Below, piece after piece: positions 16,575-25,537 of a stretch of DNA of 64,000 nucleotides (positions are counted from its first letter, which is position 1; the number at the start of each line of letters is the position of its first letter). The position numbers were made by a program, and so were the translations under genes. The notes under the pieces were generated by a model that worked only from the letters and a program-made list of their open reading frames with translations, had not been told where the DNA came from and did no database searches. This DNA is from Actinomycetota bacterium (GTDB lineage: Bacteria; Actinomycetota; Actinomycetes; S36-B12; GCA-2699445), in contig JAPOIY010000001.1 in the NCBI GenBank assembly GCA_029978705.1, positions 62,001 to 126,000 of the forward strand, given 5' to 3'.

Positions 16575-17750
16575 TCAGCTCACCACTAGCGCGTCGGGGT
16601 CGATCTCGACTCCCGCGTCGATGTCCTGACTGCCGTCCAGGACGAAGCCGTGAACCGGCTTCCAGCTGAGCCTGACCCGGGCGGCCACCGGGATCACGCC
16701 GTGGGCGTCGAGGTTCTGCGCGAAGACCTGGATGATGTCGCCCCCGGGGGTCCGCACCTCGTACTGCGTGCTCACTCCCAGGAAACTCGTGTTCTCGACG
16801 ACGCCGTCCACGAAGTTGCCGTCGCCCGGTGGGGGCGCCGACTCGTCGAGGGGAGCGATCTGGATCTTCTCGGGGCGAACGCCGACGAGGACCTTGGCCC
16901 CGCGTTGGGTGGACACGTTCCTGCCCATCCGGCTCTTGGGCATCCGGAACGAGCCGTCCTTGTCCTCCAGTACGAGTTCGTCGCCGTCGCCCTCGACCAC
17001 CTTGGCCGGGAACAGGTTGGACTGCCCCAGGAAGTTGGCGACGAACGCGGTCTGCGGCGACTCGTAGAGCTGCGTCGGCGCGCCCATCTGTTCGATGATC
17101 CCGTTGTTCATGACCGCCACCGTGTCCGCCATGGTCATGGCTTCCTCCTGGTCGTGGGTCACGTGGATGAAGGTCAGGCCGACCTCGGTCTGGATGCGCT
17201 TGAGTTCCAGTTGCATCTGCCGGCGCAGCTTCAGGTCCAGGGCACCGAGGGGCTCGTCGAGGAGGAGCACGGCGGGCCGGTTGACGATCGCCCGGGCCAG
17301 GGCGACCCGCTGCTGCTGGCCGCCGGACAGTTGCGCGGGCTTGCGTTGCGCCACCTGCGACAACTGGATGAGGTCCAGGGCGTCGTCGACCTGCTTGTCG
17401 ACATCCTTGACGCCGCGCCGCTTCAGGCCGAAGGCGACGTTGTCGCGGATGGTCATGTGCGGGAAGAGAGCGTAGTTCTGGAACACCGTGTTGACGGGCC
17501 GCTTGTAGGGCTTCTGACCGGTGATGTCCGCGCTGCCGATGCGGATCTGGCCGGCCGTGGGGGCCTCCAGCCCGGACACCATGCGTAGCGTGGTGGTCTT
17601 GCCACACCCCGAGGGCCCGAGGAGGGCGAAGAAGGACCCTTGGGGCACCTGCAGGGACAGGTCATCGACGGCGACGAAGTCGCCGAACGACTTGGTCAGG
17701 TGGTCCAGATAGAGATCGCCCGATGCCTTGGTGATGTCGGTCTTGGCCAT
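16575..17750 (-). CDS. potA: Spermidine/putrescine ABC transporter ATP-binding protein
   Basis: A 391-residue ABC ATPase that powers the PotBC permease. Seen in order: Walker A LLGPSGCGKTT, a Q-loop, the signature LSGGQQQRVALARA, Walker B VLLLDEPLGALD, the H-loop HVTHDQEEAM, and a C-terminal TOBE-type regulatory region from about residue 260. The start at 17750 (MAKTDITK) follows GGGAG and lies 14 bases after the potD stop. The longer frame upstream is an antisense-like extension through potD and is not used. Confidence 0.92.
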   Translation of the reverse strand: MAKTDITKASGDLYLDHLTKSFGDFVAVDDLSLQVPQGSFFALLGPSGCGKTTTLRMVSGLEAPTAGQIRIGSADITGQKPYKRPVNTVFQNYALFPHMTIRDNVAFGLKRRGVKDVDKQVDDALDLIQLSQVAQRKPAQLSGGQQQRVALARAIVNRPAVLLLDEPLGALDLKLRRQMQLELKRIQTEVGLTFIHVTHDQEEAMTMADTVAVMNNGIIEQMGAPTQLYESPQTAFVANFLGQSNLFPAKVVEGDGDELVLEDKDGSFRMPKSRMGRNVSTQRGAKVLVGVRPEKIQIAPLDESAPPPGDGNFVDGVVENTSFLGVSTQYEVRTPGGDIIQVFAQNLDAHGVIPVAARVRLSWKPVHGFVLDGSQDIDAGVEIDPDALVVS

Positions 17751-17764
17751 GGTGCTCCCGCCGC

Positions 17765-18958
17765 TCAGCCCTGGATGACGCGTCCGAAGGACTCCGAGTA
17801 CTCCGCCTGCTCCTCCGGCGTCAGCGGCCGGAAGACGTAGGCGTTGTCCAAGGTGGCGTCGGTCGGGAAGATCCACTCGCTCGCCGCCAGCTTGGGGTCG
17901 ATCTTCTCCATCTCCTCCTTCGCGCCCTTCACGGGACACACGTAGTTGACGTAGGCGGCGACCTCGGCGGCGTTCTTCGGGTCGTAGTAGAAGTTCATCA
18001 ACTCTTCGGCACCCGTCTTGTTGGCCGCCGTCGATGGGATGAGGAGGTTGTCCGACCACAGAGTGCCGCCGGTCTCGGGAAGGGCGAATCCCCACTTGTC
18101 GCCGTTCTCGGCGTTGATCTGGAAGATGTCTCCCGACCAGCCGAAGGAGGCGTATGCCTGCTCGTTGATGAGATCCTCCTTGTAGGAGTTGCCCTTCACC
18201 TGCTTCACCTGGCCCGAGTCGACCTGCTGCTGGAGGACGTCCAGGGCGGCGTTGAACTGGTCGGACGTGAAGGGTTCGCTGATGTCCACCCCTTGGCTGA
18301 GCATGATCAGGCCGATGGTGTCGCGCATCTCCGAGAGCATGACCACCTTGCCCGCCAGTTCGGGCTTCCACAGGTCGTCCACGGTCTTCAGGCCGTTGGG
18401 CAGCTTCTCCTTGTTCCACACCAGTCCGGCGAACCCGGACTGCCAGGTCAACGAGTACTGCCGGCCGGGATCGAAGGGGACATCGGCGAGAGCGGGGAGG
18501 ATGTTCTTCTTGTTGGGGACGTTGGCGGCGTCGATCTCAGCCACGTAGCCCTTGCGGATCCACTCCGTGGCCAACCAGTCGGTCAGGGTCACCAGGTCGT
18601 AGCCGATGTTCTGGCCGTTGGCCAGTTGCGGGGCCACCTTGCCGTTGAACTGGGTGTTGTCCTCGATGTCCTCGCGGTACTCGACGGTGTACCCCGACTC
18701 CTTCTCGAAACGGGCCAGGGAGGGGTAGGTCTTGGACTCCTTGTCGTAGTCCAGGTACAGCGTCCAGTTGGCCCACGTGATCGTCTTGCTGTCCCCCGAC
18801 GAGGCCGGGGTGGAGCCACTGCCCGACGTGCTGCCGCCGGTCCCGCAGGCCGCCAGGCCGGCTGCGGCACCCGTGGCCCCCACGGCAGCCAGGAAGTTGC
18901 GGCGGGACATCGCTTGGCGCAGCGCCTCGATACGGGGGTCGGGGTGCTTCTCGGTCAT
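17765..18958 (-). CDS. potD: Polyamine ABC transporter substrate-binding lipoprotein
   Basis: A 397-residue extracellular binding protein of the PotD/PotF type. The N terminus carries a twin-arginine motif (SRRNFLAAVG, residues 18-27) and a lipobox ending LAAC with Cys38, so the mature protein is probably a Tat-exported lipoprotein. A Ser/Gly-rich linker follows, then the periplasmic-binding fold starting ITWANWTLYLDYD, whose Trp and Asp residues resemble those lining polyamine sites in PotD. ATG 18958 follows AGGGAG. It is the first transport gene of the operon, 36 bases after the aminobutyraldehyde dehydrogenase gene. Confidence 0.9.
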   Translation of the reverse strand: MTEKHPDPRIEALRQAMSRRNFLAAVGATGAAAGLAACGTGGSTSGSGSTPASSGDSKTITWANWTLYLDYDKESKTYPSLARFEKESGYTVEYREDIEDNTQFNGKVAPQLANGQNIGYDLVTLTDWLATEWIRKGYVAEIDAANVPNKKNILPALADVPFDPGRQYSLTWQSGFAGLVWNKEKLPNGLKTVDDLWKPELAGKVVMLSEMRDTIGLIMLSQGVDISEPFTSDQFNAALDVLQQQVDSGQVKQVKGNSYKEDLINEQAYASFGWSGDIFQINAENGDKWGFALPETGGTLWSDNLLIPSTAANKTGAEELMNFYYDPKNAAEVAAYVNYVCPVKGAKEEMEKIDPKLAASEWIFPTDATLDNAYVFRPLTPEEQAEYSESFGRVIQG

Positions 18959-18994
18959 GATGCGTCTCCCTGATCTCGTCTGATGCTGCTGACG

Positions 18995-20482
18995 TTACTG
19001 GTCCGGGCGGGGGTTGGAGTAGATAGTGCGATGCCATTCCTTATTGGCGACGCCCGTTATGTCCACGGACACGTGCTTCACCTGTGTGTACTCGTCGAAG
19101 GAGTACTGGCTCATGTCCTTGCCCATTCCGGACTGCTTGTAGCCGCCGTGCGGCATCTCCGACACGATCGGGATGTGGTCGTTGATCCACACGCAGCCCG
19201 CCTCGATCTCGCGGCTCGCGCGATGGGCGCGCCGGACGTCGCTCGTCCACGCCGATGCGGCCAGTCCGTAGCGGGTGTCGTTGGCCAGGCGGATCGCCTC
19301 GTCGTCACTTTCGAACGGCAACACCACCAGGACCGGCCCGAAGACCTCCTCCTGCACGATCTCGCTGTCCTGGCGGGCGCCCGTGAGCAGGGTCGGACGG
19401 TAGAAGCAGCCGGGCAGGTCCGGCGCGAACCCGCCGCAGGCGAGCGTCGCCCCGCCCGCGACTGCGCGCTCCACCATCGCCGTCACCTTCTCCCGCTGGG
19501 AGGGCGAGATGAGGGGGCCGAGGTCGGTGGCGGGGTCCGCCGGGTCGCCGAGGCGGACGCCGTCCATGACCCGCGCGACCCCGGAGACGAATTCGTCGAA
19601 CAGGGAGTGGTGGACGTAGGCGCGGGTCGCCGCCGTGCAGTCCTGGCCGGTGTTGATCAGAGCGCCGGCGACGGCGCCCTGCACGGCCGCGGCGAGATCC
19701 GCGTCGGGGAAGACGACGAAGGGTGCCTTGCCCCCCAGTTCCAGGTGGGCCCGCTTCAACTGTCCCGCGGCGATCTCCGCCACGCGGTGCCCCACGCGGG
19801 TGGAGCCGGTGAAGGACACCATGCGGACATCGGGATGCGCGACGATCGCCTCGCCCACGTCGGGCCCTGTCCCGGTGAGCACGTTGAACACCCCGTCGGG
19901 CAGGCCCGCGGCAGAGGCGTCCTCGGCCAGCATGAGGGTGGTCAGGGGTGTCAGTTCGCTCGGCTTCAGGACGACTGTGTTGCCGGCGGCGACGGCCGGC
20001 AGCATCTTCCACATCGCCATCTGCAACGGGTAGTTCCACGGGGCGATCGAGCCCACGACACCGATCGGTTCGCGGCGTACGGTCGAGGTGTGGTCGCCGT
20101 CCCACTCCGCGGCGGCCGTCCCCTGCAGGTGTCGGGCGGCACCGGCGAAGAAGAGCGTGTTGTCGACCGAGCCGGGAACGTCGAAGCCGGTGCTGAGGCG
20201 GATCGGTTTGCCCGTCTGGGCCGTCTCGACCCGGGCGTACTCGTCGGCGCGGTCCTTCATGCGTTCGGCCAGCGCGAGGAGGGCGTCGCTGCGGACCACC
20301 GGCGGCACCTGCGACCACTGCCGGAACGCGGCCCGCGCCGCCGCCACGGCGTCGGCGACATCGGCCCCGTTCGCGAGCGTCACGCTCTCGACCGTGGTGC
20401 CATCGGCCGGATTCGCCACCTCCAGCACGTGCCCGGAACCACCCTCCGCGGGCCGACCGTCGATCCACTGGCCCGGGAGCAT
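18995..20482 (-). CDS. patD: Gamma-aminobutyraldehyde dehydrogenase (PatD type)
   Basis: A 495-residue aldehyde dehydrogenase that would oxidise 4-aminobutanal, the product of putrescine deamination, to GABA. Key signs are the catalytic Cys in INTGQDCTAATR, the base Glu in AHLELGGKAP and the C-terminal KDMSQYSFDEYTQVKHV segment, characteristic of this subfamily. It starts one base after the stop of a second, similar dehydrogenase gene. The two are homologous along their whole length but clearly diverged, so they are tandem paralogues, perhaps with different chain-length preference. Confidence 0.87.
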   Translation of the reverse strand: MLPGQWIDGRPAEGGSGHVLEVANPADGTTVESVTLANGADVADAVAAARAAFRQWSQVPPVVRSDALLALAERMKDRADEYARVETAQTGKPIRLSTGFDVPGSVDNTLFFAGAARHLQGTAAAEWDGDHTSTVRREPIGVVGSIAPWNYPLQMAMWKMLPAVAAGNTVVLKPSELTPLTTLMLAEDASAAGLPDGVFNVLTGTGPDVGEAIVAHPDVRMVSFTGSTRVGHRVAEIAAGQLKRAHLELGGKAPFVVFPDADLAAAVQGAVAGALINTGQDCTAATRAYVHHSLFDEFVSGVARVMDGVRLGDPADPATDLGPLISPSQREKVTAMVERAVAGGATLACGGFAPDLPGCFYRPTLLTGARQDSEIVQEEVFGPVLVVLPFESDDEAIRLANDTRYGLAASAWTSDVRRAHRASREIEAGCVWINDHIPIVSEMPHGGYKQSGMGKDMSQYSFDEYTQVKHVSVDITGVANKEWHRTIYSNPRPDQ

Positions 20483-20483
20483 G

Positions 20484-21920
20484 TCAGTCCTCGATGGCCG
20501 ACATCACGTGCTTGATGCGCGTGTAGTCCTCCAGGCCGTACAGCGACAGGTCCTTGCCGTAGCCGGACTGCTTGAAGCCGCCGTGCGGCATCTCGGCCAC
20601 CAGGGGGATGTGGGTGTTGATCCACACGGTGCCGAAGTCCAGGGCCTTGGCCATCCGCAGGGCCCGGCCGTGGTTCTCGGTCCAGACGCTGGACGCCAGC
20701 CCGTACATCACGCCATTGGCCATGGCGACCGCCTCTTCGTCGGTCGAGAATCGCTGCACGGTGATGACGGGGCCGAAGATCTCGTTCTGGATGGCCTCAT
20801 CCTTCTGGTTCATGTCCACCACGACGGTCGGGTCGATGTAGAAGCCCCGGTCCCCCGGGCGGGTTCCCCCGGCGGCGATGGTGGCGTGCTCCGGCAGCCG
20901 CTCGATGAACCCCATCACCTTCTCCATCTGGGCCTGGTTGTTGAGCGGCGGCACCAGCGCGTCCTCGTCCTCAGCGCCACCGTCGAATGTCGTCTTGGTG
21001 CTGACCGCCTGCTCGGCCAGCGCGGCGACGAACTCGTCGTGGATGCCGTCCTGGGCGAGGATCCGGGTGGCGGCGGTGCAGTCCTGGCCGGCGTTGAAGT
21101 ACCCCGCAACGGCCAGCCACTCGGCCGCCTTCGCCGCGTCGGCGTCGTCGAAGACCACGACCGGGGCCTTGCCTCCCAGTTCCAGGTGCACCCGCTTGAC
21201 AGACTTGGCCGCTTCTTCGGCCACCTGCATGCCGGCCCGCACGGATCCCGTGATCGCCGCCATGTCGATGCCGTCGTGGGACACGAGGGTGCGGCCGGTG
21301 TCGCGGTCCCCGGTGATCACGTTCAGCACGCCTGGCGGCAGCAGTTCGGCCTCACTGATCATCTCGGCCAGGCGCACCGTGGACACCGGCGTCGTATCGG
21401 ACGGCTTCAACACGACCGCATTGCCGGCGGCGATGGCGGGAATGAACTTCCAGATCGCCATCATCAGGGGGTAGTTCCAGGGGGTGACCTGGGCGATGAC
21501 GCCGACGGGTTCGCGCCGGATCATGGATGTGAACCCACTCATGTACTCGCCAGCCGAACGGCCCTCGAGGATTCGCGCCGCACCGGCGAAGAACCGCACC
21601 TGGTCCACCATGGGAGGGATCTCCTCGGCGTGCGTGACCGGGATGGGTTTGCCAGTGTTCTGCGACTCGAGACGGACCAGTTCGTCGGCGTTGTCCTCGA
21701 TGAGGTTGGCAATCTTGAGAATGGCGGCCTGACGTTCGCCGGGAGTCGTGTTGCGCCAGGCGCCGAACGCCTCCCGGGCGGCCGCGACGGCCCGGTCGAC
21801 ATCGGCACCCGTGGCGACCGGAGCTCCGGCGAACACGGTGCCGCTGCTCGGATCGATCAGTTCCAGGTCCGGGCCACTCGCCGGGGACGCCTGGCCGTTG
21901 ATGACGCTGTTGACCTGCAT
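20484..21920 (-). CDS. Second aminobutyraldehyde-type aldehyde dehydrogenase
   Basis: A 478-residue aldehyde dehydrogenase and the first gene of the polyamine operon. It carries the catalytic Cys in FNAGQDCTAATR, the base Glu in VHLELGGKAP, and the KDLSLYGLEDYTRIKHV tail shared with the next gene, so it is also of the aminoaldehyde type. ATG 21920 is preceded by GGAGGAGAGG; a longer frame to 22001 has no ribosome site. A minus-strand TAGGAT at 21988-21983 is a candidate -10. It could act on 3-aminopropanal or 4-guanidinobutanal as well as 4-aminobutanal; the sequence cannot decide. Confidence 0.85.
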   Translation of the reverse strand: MQVNSVINGQASPASGPDLELIDPSSGTVFAGAPVATGADVDRAVAAAREAFGAWRNTTPGERQAAILKIANLIEDNADELVRLESQNTGKPIPVTHAEEIPPMVDQVRFFAGAARILEGRSAGEYMSGFTSMIRREPVGVIAQVTPWNYPLMMAIWKFIPAIAAGNAVVLKPSDTTPVSTVRLAEMISEAELLPPGVLNVITGDRDTGRTLVSHDGIDMAAITGSVRAGMQVAEEAAKSVKRVHLELGGKAPVVVFDDADAAKAAEWLAVAGYFNAGQDCTAATRILAQDGIHDEFVAALAEQAVSTKTTFDGGAEDEDALVPPLNNQAQMEKVMGFIERLPEHATIAAGGTRPGDRGFYIDPTVVVDMNQKDEAIQNEIFGPVITVQRFSTDEEAVAMANGVMYGLASSVWTENHGRALRMAKALDFGTVWINTHIPLVAEMPHGGFKQSGYGKDLSLYGLEDYTRIKHVMSAIED

Positions 21921-21982
21921 CAGGTTCCTCTCCTCCGACCGTCTGCGCGGCGGTCCGGCTGATGGTGGGCGATGTGCTGCGC

Positions 21983-21988
21983 ATCCTA
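21983..21988 (-). promoter_or_regulatory. Candidate -10 of the polyamine operon
   Basis: TAGGAT on the minus strand would give a 5' leader of about 56 bases before ATG 21920. It lies in the 145-base gap shared with the divergent lrp-type gene, the natural place for that regulator to bind. Confidence 0.35.
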
Positions 21989-22053
21989 CGGGATTCGTCA
22001 TGGCGATGGGTGGCGACCTACGGAAAGCGTTGCGTGGTGGTGGGACAGTAGGT

Positions 22054-22059
22054 CAGAAT
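22054..22059 (+). promoter_or_regulatory. Candidate -10 for a leaderless mRNA (Lrp/AsnC regulator)
   Basis: CAGAAT ends six bases before ATG 22066. The match to TAnnnT is imperfect at the first base, and no ribosome site is present. Confidence 0.3.
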
Positions 22060-22065
22060 CAGAAA

Positions 22066-22581
22066 ATGTCGCAGACCACCCCTCCGGGGCCGACGGCCGC
22101 CCCGCCGGCGCGCACCCACCGCAGCCCCGTGCTGCCTGTGGCGCTCGATGACGTCAACCGCGCCATCGTGAAGCTCCTGCAGGAGGACGGTCGCCGGTCG
22201 TTCGCCGACATCGCCAAGCGCGTCAGCCGCTCCGAGGCGTCGGTGCGCCAACGCGTGGCGCGCCTCATGCGCGCCGGCGTGATCCAGATCGTGGCCGTCA
22301 CCGACCAGTTGCAGATGGGCTACGCGCGCACCGCGATGATCGCCATCCGGGTGGACGGGGACGTCGACGCCGCGGCCGAGCAGATCGCCGAGATCGAGGA
22401 GGTGGACTACCTTGTGGCGACCGCGGGAGGAGTCGACCTGTTCGCCGAGGTGGTGGCCGTGGACGACGAGAACCTGTACCACGTGGTCACCCGCATCCGG
22501 GCAGTTCCCGGCGTGCGGCACGCAGAGAGCTACGTCTATTTCAAGTTGTACAAACAGACCTACGAGTGGGGAGCGCGATGA
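22066..22581 (+). CDS. Lrp/AsnC-family transcriptional regulator
   Basis: A 171-residue regulator with an N-terminal winged helix-turn-helix (FADIAKRVSRSEASVRQRVARLMRAGVI, in the first half) and a C-terminal RAM/AsnC effector domain (TAMIAIRV to YFKLYKQ). Such proteins bind DNA as multimers and sense amino acids or related amines. Its position, divergent from the polyamine import and oxidation operon and overlapping the aminotransferase gene, makes it the likely local regulator responding to a polyamine-derived amine; this is inference. ATG 22066 has no Shine-Dalgarno. Confidence 0.88.
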   Translation: MSQTTPPGPTAAPPARTHRSPVLPVALDDVNRAIVKLLQEDGRRSFADIAKRVSRSEASVRQRVARLMRAGVIQIVAVTDQLQMGYARTAMIAIRVDGDVDAAAEQIAEIEEVDYLVATAGGVDLFAEVVAVDDENLYHVVTRIRAVPGVRHAESYVYFKLYKQTYEWGAR

Positions 22582-23975
22582 CAAGCACGCCGCAGTATGT
22601 GACCGAGGGTGGCCCGGACGCCCTGGCCGAGGCCGCCCGGGACCACCTCTGGATGCACTTCACGCGCCAGTCCACCTATGAGCAGGGCGGCCATGTGCCC
22701 GTCATCGTCAAGGGGGAGGGCGCCTACGTCTACGACGACCAAGGGCGCCGGTACCTGGACGGACTGGCCGGGCTCTTCACCGTCCAGATGGGCCACGGCC
22801 GCCAGGAGCTGGCCGATGCTGCCGCGGCCCAGGCGAAGGAACTGGCGTTCTTCCCGATCTGGTCGTACGCGCACCCGCAGGCGATCAAGCTGGCCGAACG
22901 GCTGGCCGACCAGGCGCCCGGCGACCTGAACCGCGTGTTCTTCACGTCGGGTGGCGGAGAGGCCGTCGAGACGGCCTGGAAGCTGGCCAAGCAGTACTTC
23001 CGCCTCACCGGCAAGCCGGGGAAGTACAAGGTCATCAGTCGGGCTGTTGCCTACCACGGCACCCCACAGGGTGCGTTGGCCATCACCGGGATCCCGGCTG
23101 CCAAGGAGGCCTTCGAGCCCTTGGTCCCCGGCGCCTACAAGGTTCCCAACACCAACTTCTACCGGGCGCCGGAGCACGGCGACGACGAGAAGGTCTTCGG
23201 GCGGTGGGCCGCGGACCGGATCGCCGAGATGATCGAGATGGAGGGGGCCGACACCGTCGCGGCGGTCTTCATCGAGCCCGTGCAGAACTCCGGCGGCTGC
23301 TTCCCGCCGCCCCCCGGATACCTCGAGCGGGTCCGCGAGATCTGCGACGAGTACGACGTCCTCTTCGTGGCCGACGAGACGATCACGGCGTACGGCCGGA
23401 TCGGGGACATGTTCGCCATGAAACGTTTCGGGGTGCAACCCGACATGATCACGTCCGCCAAGGGGCTCACCAGCGGGTACTCGCCGCTGGGGGCGATGAT
23501 CGCCAGTGAACGCCTCTTCGAACCGTTCAAGCACGGCACCAACACGTTCCTGCACGGTTACACGTTCGGTGGCCACCCCGTGTCGGCGGCAGTCGCGATG
23601 GCCAACCTGGACCTCTTCGACAAGGAGAACATCTTCGAGCATGTGCGCTCCAACGAGGGGAACTTCCGCGCGACCCTGGACAAGCTCAGGGATCTCCCCA
23701 TCGTCGGGGACGTTCGGGGGGCGGGGTACTTCTACGGCATCGAGTTGGTCAAGGACAAGGCGACCAAGGAGACGTTCAACGAGGACGAGGCCGAGCGCCT
23801 GCTGCGGGGCTTCATGTCCAAGGCCCTCTTCGATGCCGGCCTGTACTGCCGCGCGGATGACCGCGGCGACCCGGTGATCCAGCTGGCTCCCCCGCTGATC
23901 ATCGGCCAGAAGGAGTTCGACGAGATTGAGGGAATCCTGCGCTCTGTGCTCAGTGAGGCGTGGGCGATCCTCTAA
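22578..23975 (+). CDS. Class III PLP aminotransferase, probable putrescine (or beta-alanine) aminotransferase
   Basis: A 465-residue omega-type aminotransferase. The PLP lysine is in ITSAKGLTSGYSPLGA, and the YGRIGDMFAMKRFGVQPDMI segment and GGHPVSAAVAMANL are typical of the diamine/beta-alanine subgroup. It would transfer the terminal amine of putrescine to pyruvate or oxoglutarate, giving 4-aminobutanal for the divergent dehydrogenases. A beta-alanine aminotransferase feeding MmsA is the alternative. ATG 22578 overlaps the regulator's stop (ATGA) and follows GGGAG; an in-frame start 12 bases earlier is less likely. Confidence 0.82.
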   Translation: MTSTPQYVTEGGPDALAEAARDHLWMHFTRQSTYEQGGHVPVIVKGEGAYVYDDQGRRYLDGLAGLFTVQMGHGRQELADAAAAQAKELAFFPIWSYAHPQAIKLAERLADQAPGDLNRVFFTSGGGEAVETAWKLAKQYFRLTGKPGKYKVISRAVAYHGTPQGALAITGIPAAKEAFEPLVPGAYKVPNTNFYRAPEHGDDEKVFGRWAADRIAEMIEMEGADTVAAVFIEPVQNSGGCFPPPPGYLERVREICDEYDVLFVADETITAYGRIGDMFAMKRFGVQPDMITSAKGLTSGYSPLGAMIASERLFEPFKHGTNTFLHGYTFGGHPVSAAVAMANLDLFDKENIFEHVRSNEGNFRATLDKLRDLPIVGDVRGAGYFYGIELVKDKATKETFNEDEAERLLRGFMSKALFDAGLYCRADDRGDPVIQLAPPLIIGQKEFDEIEGILRSVLSEAWAIL

Positions 23976-24050
23976 CTCGGGTGAGCCATTGCCTCCCGAA
24001 GCCACCTGAGGAGGCGCCCTTCCGTAAGGTGGTCCCGGTCGAAGGAGGCC

Positions 24051-24896
24051 GTGGTGGAGAGTTTCCCCATGTGGCTGGTGCTGGTCATGCTGGCCATCGC
24101 AGTCGTGATCGTGATCGTCCTGGGGCCACGCGTCCGGCGCGTCCTGGTCCGCAATCCCGACGACTCGACCGTGGGCGGCTACGGCTATCTGATCATGCCA
24201 GCGGTCACCCTCTCCTCGCTGTTGCTCTCTTTCACGCTGGTCGCGGTGTGGTCGTCGTACCAGAGCGCCGTCCAGCGGGCCTCCACTGAGGCTCTCGAGG
24301 TCGACCACGTGGCCGACTCCGCCGAGATGCTGCCCGCTGGCGCGGAGGCGCGCGCCATCGCCGCGGACATCGCCTGTTACGCACGCGCGATCGCCGGCCC
24401 CGAGTGGCAGGCCATGAACGCCGGGGAGACGACCGCGCCTGAGGTGGAGGTCTGGACCGACCGGCTCGAGCGGGACATCGCGACCCTCGCGCAGTCCACG
24501 TCCGGTCAGAGCGCCCTTACCCGCGAGATCCTCACCGCGGACCGGGCGCGCGCCGATGCCCGCAGTGCGCGGCTGGCTGAGGCGCGGGTGTCGATCCCCT
24601 GGCTCGTCATGCTTCTGCTGACCGTGCTGGTTGCGCTCGCTGTGGTGGGGATGGGCTTCGCCTTCATGCCGGGCACCGGACGGGCGCTGCAGATCGGTTC
24701 GCTGATCGTCGTCGCCGGGCTGTTCGCCGCGCTGCTGGCGACGATCATGGAGTTGGACTCGCCGTTCCACGGCCTCATCGACGTGGAGCCGATCGACATG
24801 ACCCGGGTGGCGGAGACCGAGGCGGTCGGGTTCTCCACCCACTTCCACGGCGCTTCGCTGCCCTGCGACGAGCAGGGACGCGAGTCGGCCCCCTGA
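24051..24896 (+). CDS. DUF4239-family membrane protein
   Basis: A 281-residue membrane protein with one N-terminal helix (about residues 6-25), a second near 46-68, a soluble middle region, then two C-terminal helices near 183-205 and 212-232, ending with the LDSPFHGLIDV motif typical of DUF4239 (bestrophin-like). The function is not known. GTG 24051 is preceded by GAAGGAGG. The short gap from the aminotransferase gene (75 bases) holds no clear terminator. Confidence 0.72.
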   Translation: MVESFPMWLVLVMLAIAVVIVIVLGPRVRRVLVRNPDDSTVGGYGYLIMPAVTLSSLLLSFTLVAVWSSYQSAVQRASTEALEVDHVADSAEMLPAGAEARAIAADIACYARAIAGPEWQAMNAGETTAPEVEVWTDRLERDIATLAQSTSGQSALTREILTADRARADARSARLAEARVSIPWLVMLLLTVLVALAVVGMGFAFMPGTGRALQIGSLIVVAGLFAALLATIMELDSPFHGLIDVEPIDMTRVAETEAVGFSTHFHGASLPCDEQGRESAP

Positions 24897-24908
24897 CAGC
24901 CGCCGGAC

Positions 24909-24914
24909 TACAGT
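24909..24914 (+). promoter_or_regulatory. -10 for a near-leaderless mRNA (DUF4177 operon)
   Basis: TACAGT lies 7 bases before ATG 24922, and no ribosome site is present. Confidence 0.5.
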
Positions 24915-24921
24915 CGGTCCC

Positions 24922-25077
24922 ATGACCAAGTGGGAATACGCGACCGCGCCCGTCCTCGTCCACGCCACCCAGCAGATCCTGAACAACTGGGGGCAGGACG
25001 GGTGGGAACTCGTGCAGATCGTGCCGGGGCCCAACCCGGAGAACGTGGTGGCCTACTTCAAGCGGCCTCTCGCGTGA
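24922..25077 (+). CDS. Small DUF4177-family protein
   Basis: A 51-residue protein starting MTKWEYATAPVLVHATQQ with the pattern NNWGQDGWELVQIVPGP, as in the small DUF4177 proteins found just upstream of RidA genes in many actinobacteria. Role unknown. Its stop overlaps the GTG of the RidA gene (GTGA, 25074-25077), so the two are translated together. It has a TACAGT -10 and no leader. Confidence 0.85.
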   Translation: MTKWEYATAPVLVHATQQILNNWGQDGWELVQIVPGPNPENVVAYFKRPLA

Positions 25078-25535
25078 GTTCCGCGAAGGGGCGCCTGGCG
25101 GAGTTGGGGCTGGCCCTGCCGCCGGTTCCACAGCCTTTGGCCGCCTACGTCCCGGCCGTGATGGTCGACGACTGGATCTACACGGCCGGCCAGCTCCCCC
25201 TCGTCGACGGGGAACTCCTGGCCGCCGGTCTCGTCGGGGAGGCGGTCGACGTCGCCACGGCGACGCAGTGCGCCCGGCAGTGCGCACTCAACGGTCTCGC
25301 CGCCATCGTGTCGGTGGCGGACGTCCTGGACCGGGTCCGGATCGTGAAGGTCACGGGATACGTCGCCAGCGCGCCCGGTTTCGACCAACAGCCGACCGTG
25401 CTCAACGGCGCCAGCGAGTTGCTCGGCACCGTCCTCATGGCCGACGGGGTGCATGCCCGGTCCGCTGTCGGGGTCGCGGCGCTGCCGCTGGGTGCGCCGG
25501 TGGAGGTCGAGATCGTGGCCCGACTCGTGGTGTGA
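25074..25535 (+). CDS. RidA/YjgF-family enamine/imine deaminase
   Basis: A 153-residue member of the RidA family, trimeric cytosolic proteins that hydrolyse reactive enamine/imine intermediates released by PLP enzymes. The family pattern is present (YTAGQLPLVDGELLAAG near the N terminus and VEVEIVARL at the end). It begins with GTG overlapping the DUF4177 stop. The Arg expected to bind the substrate carboxylate is not obvious in the C-terminal motif, as in the RidA-like subgroups of actinobacteria. Confidence 0.82.
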   Translation: MSSAKGRLAELGLALPPVPQPLAAYVPAVMVDDWIYTAGQLPLVDGELLAAGLVGEAVDVATATQCARQCALNGLAAIVSVADVLDRVRIVKVTGYVASAPGFDQQPTVLNGASELLGTVLMADGVHARSAVGVAALPLGAPVEVEIVARLVV

Positions 25536-25537
25536 CC

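Noticed and set aside
22560-25034. Long minus-strand open frame (824 codons) opposite the aminotransferase and DUF4239 genes
   Set aside because: It is the complement of recognisable genes and shows no motif of its own.
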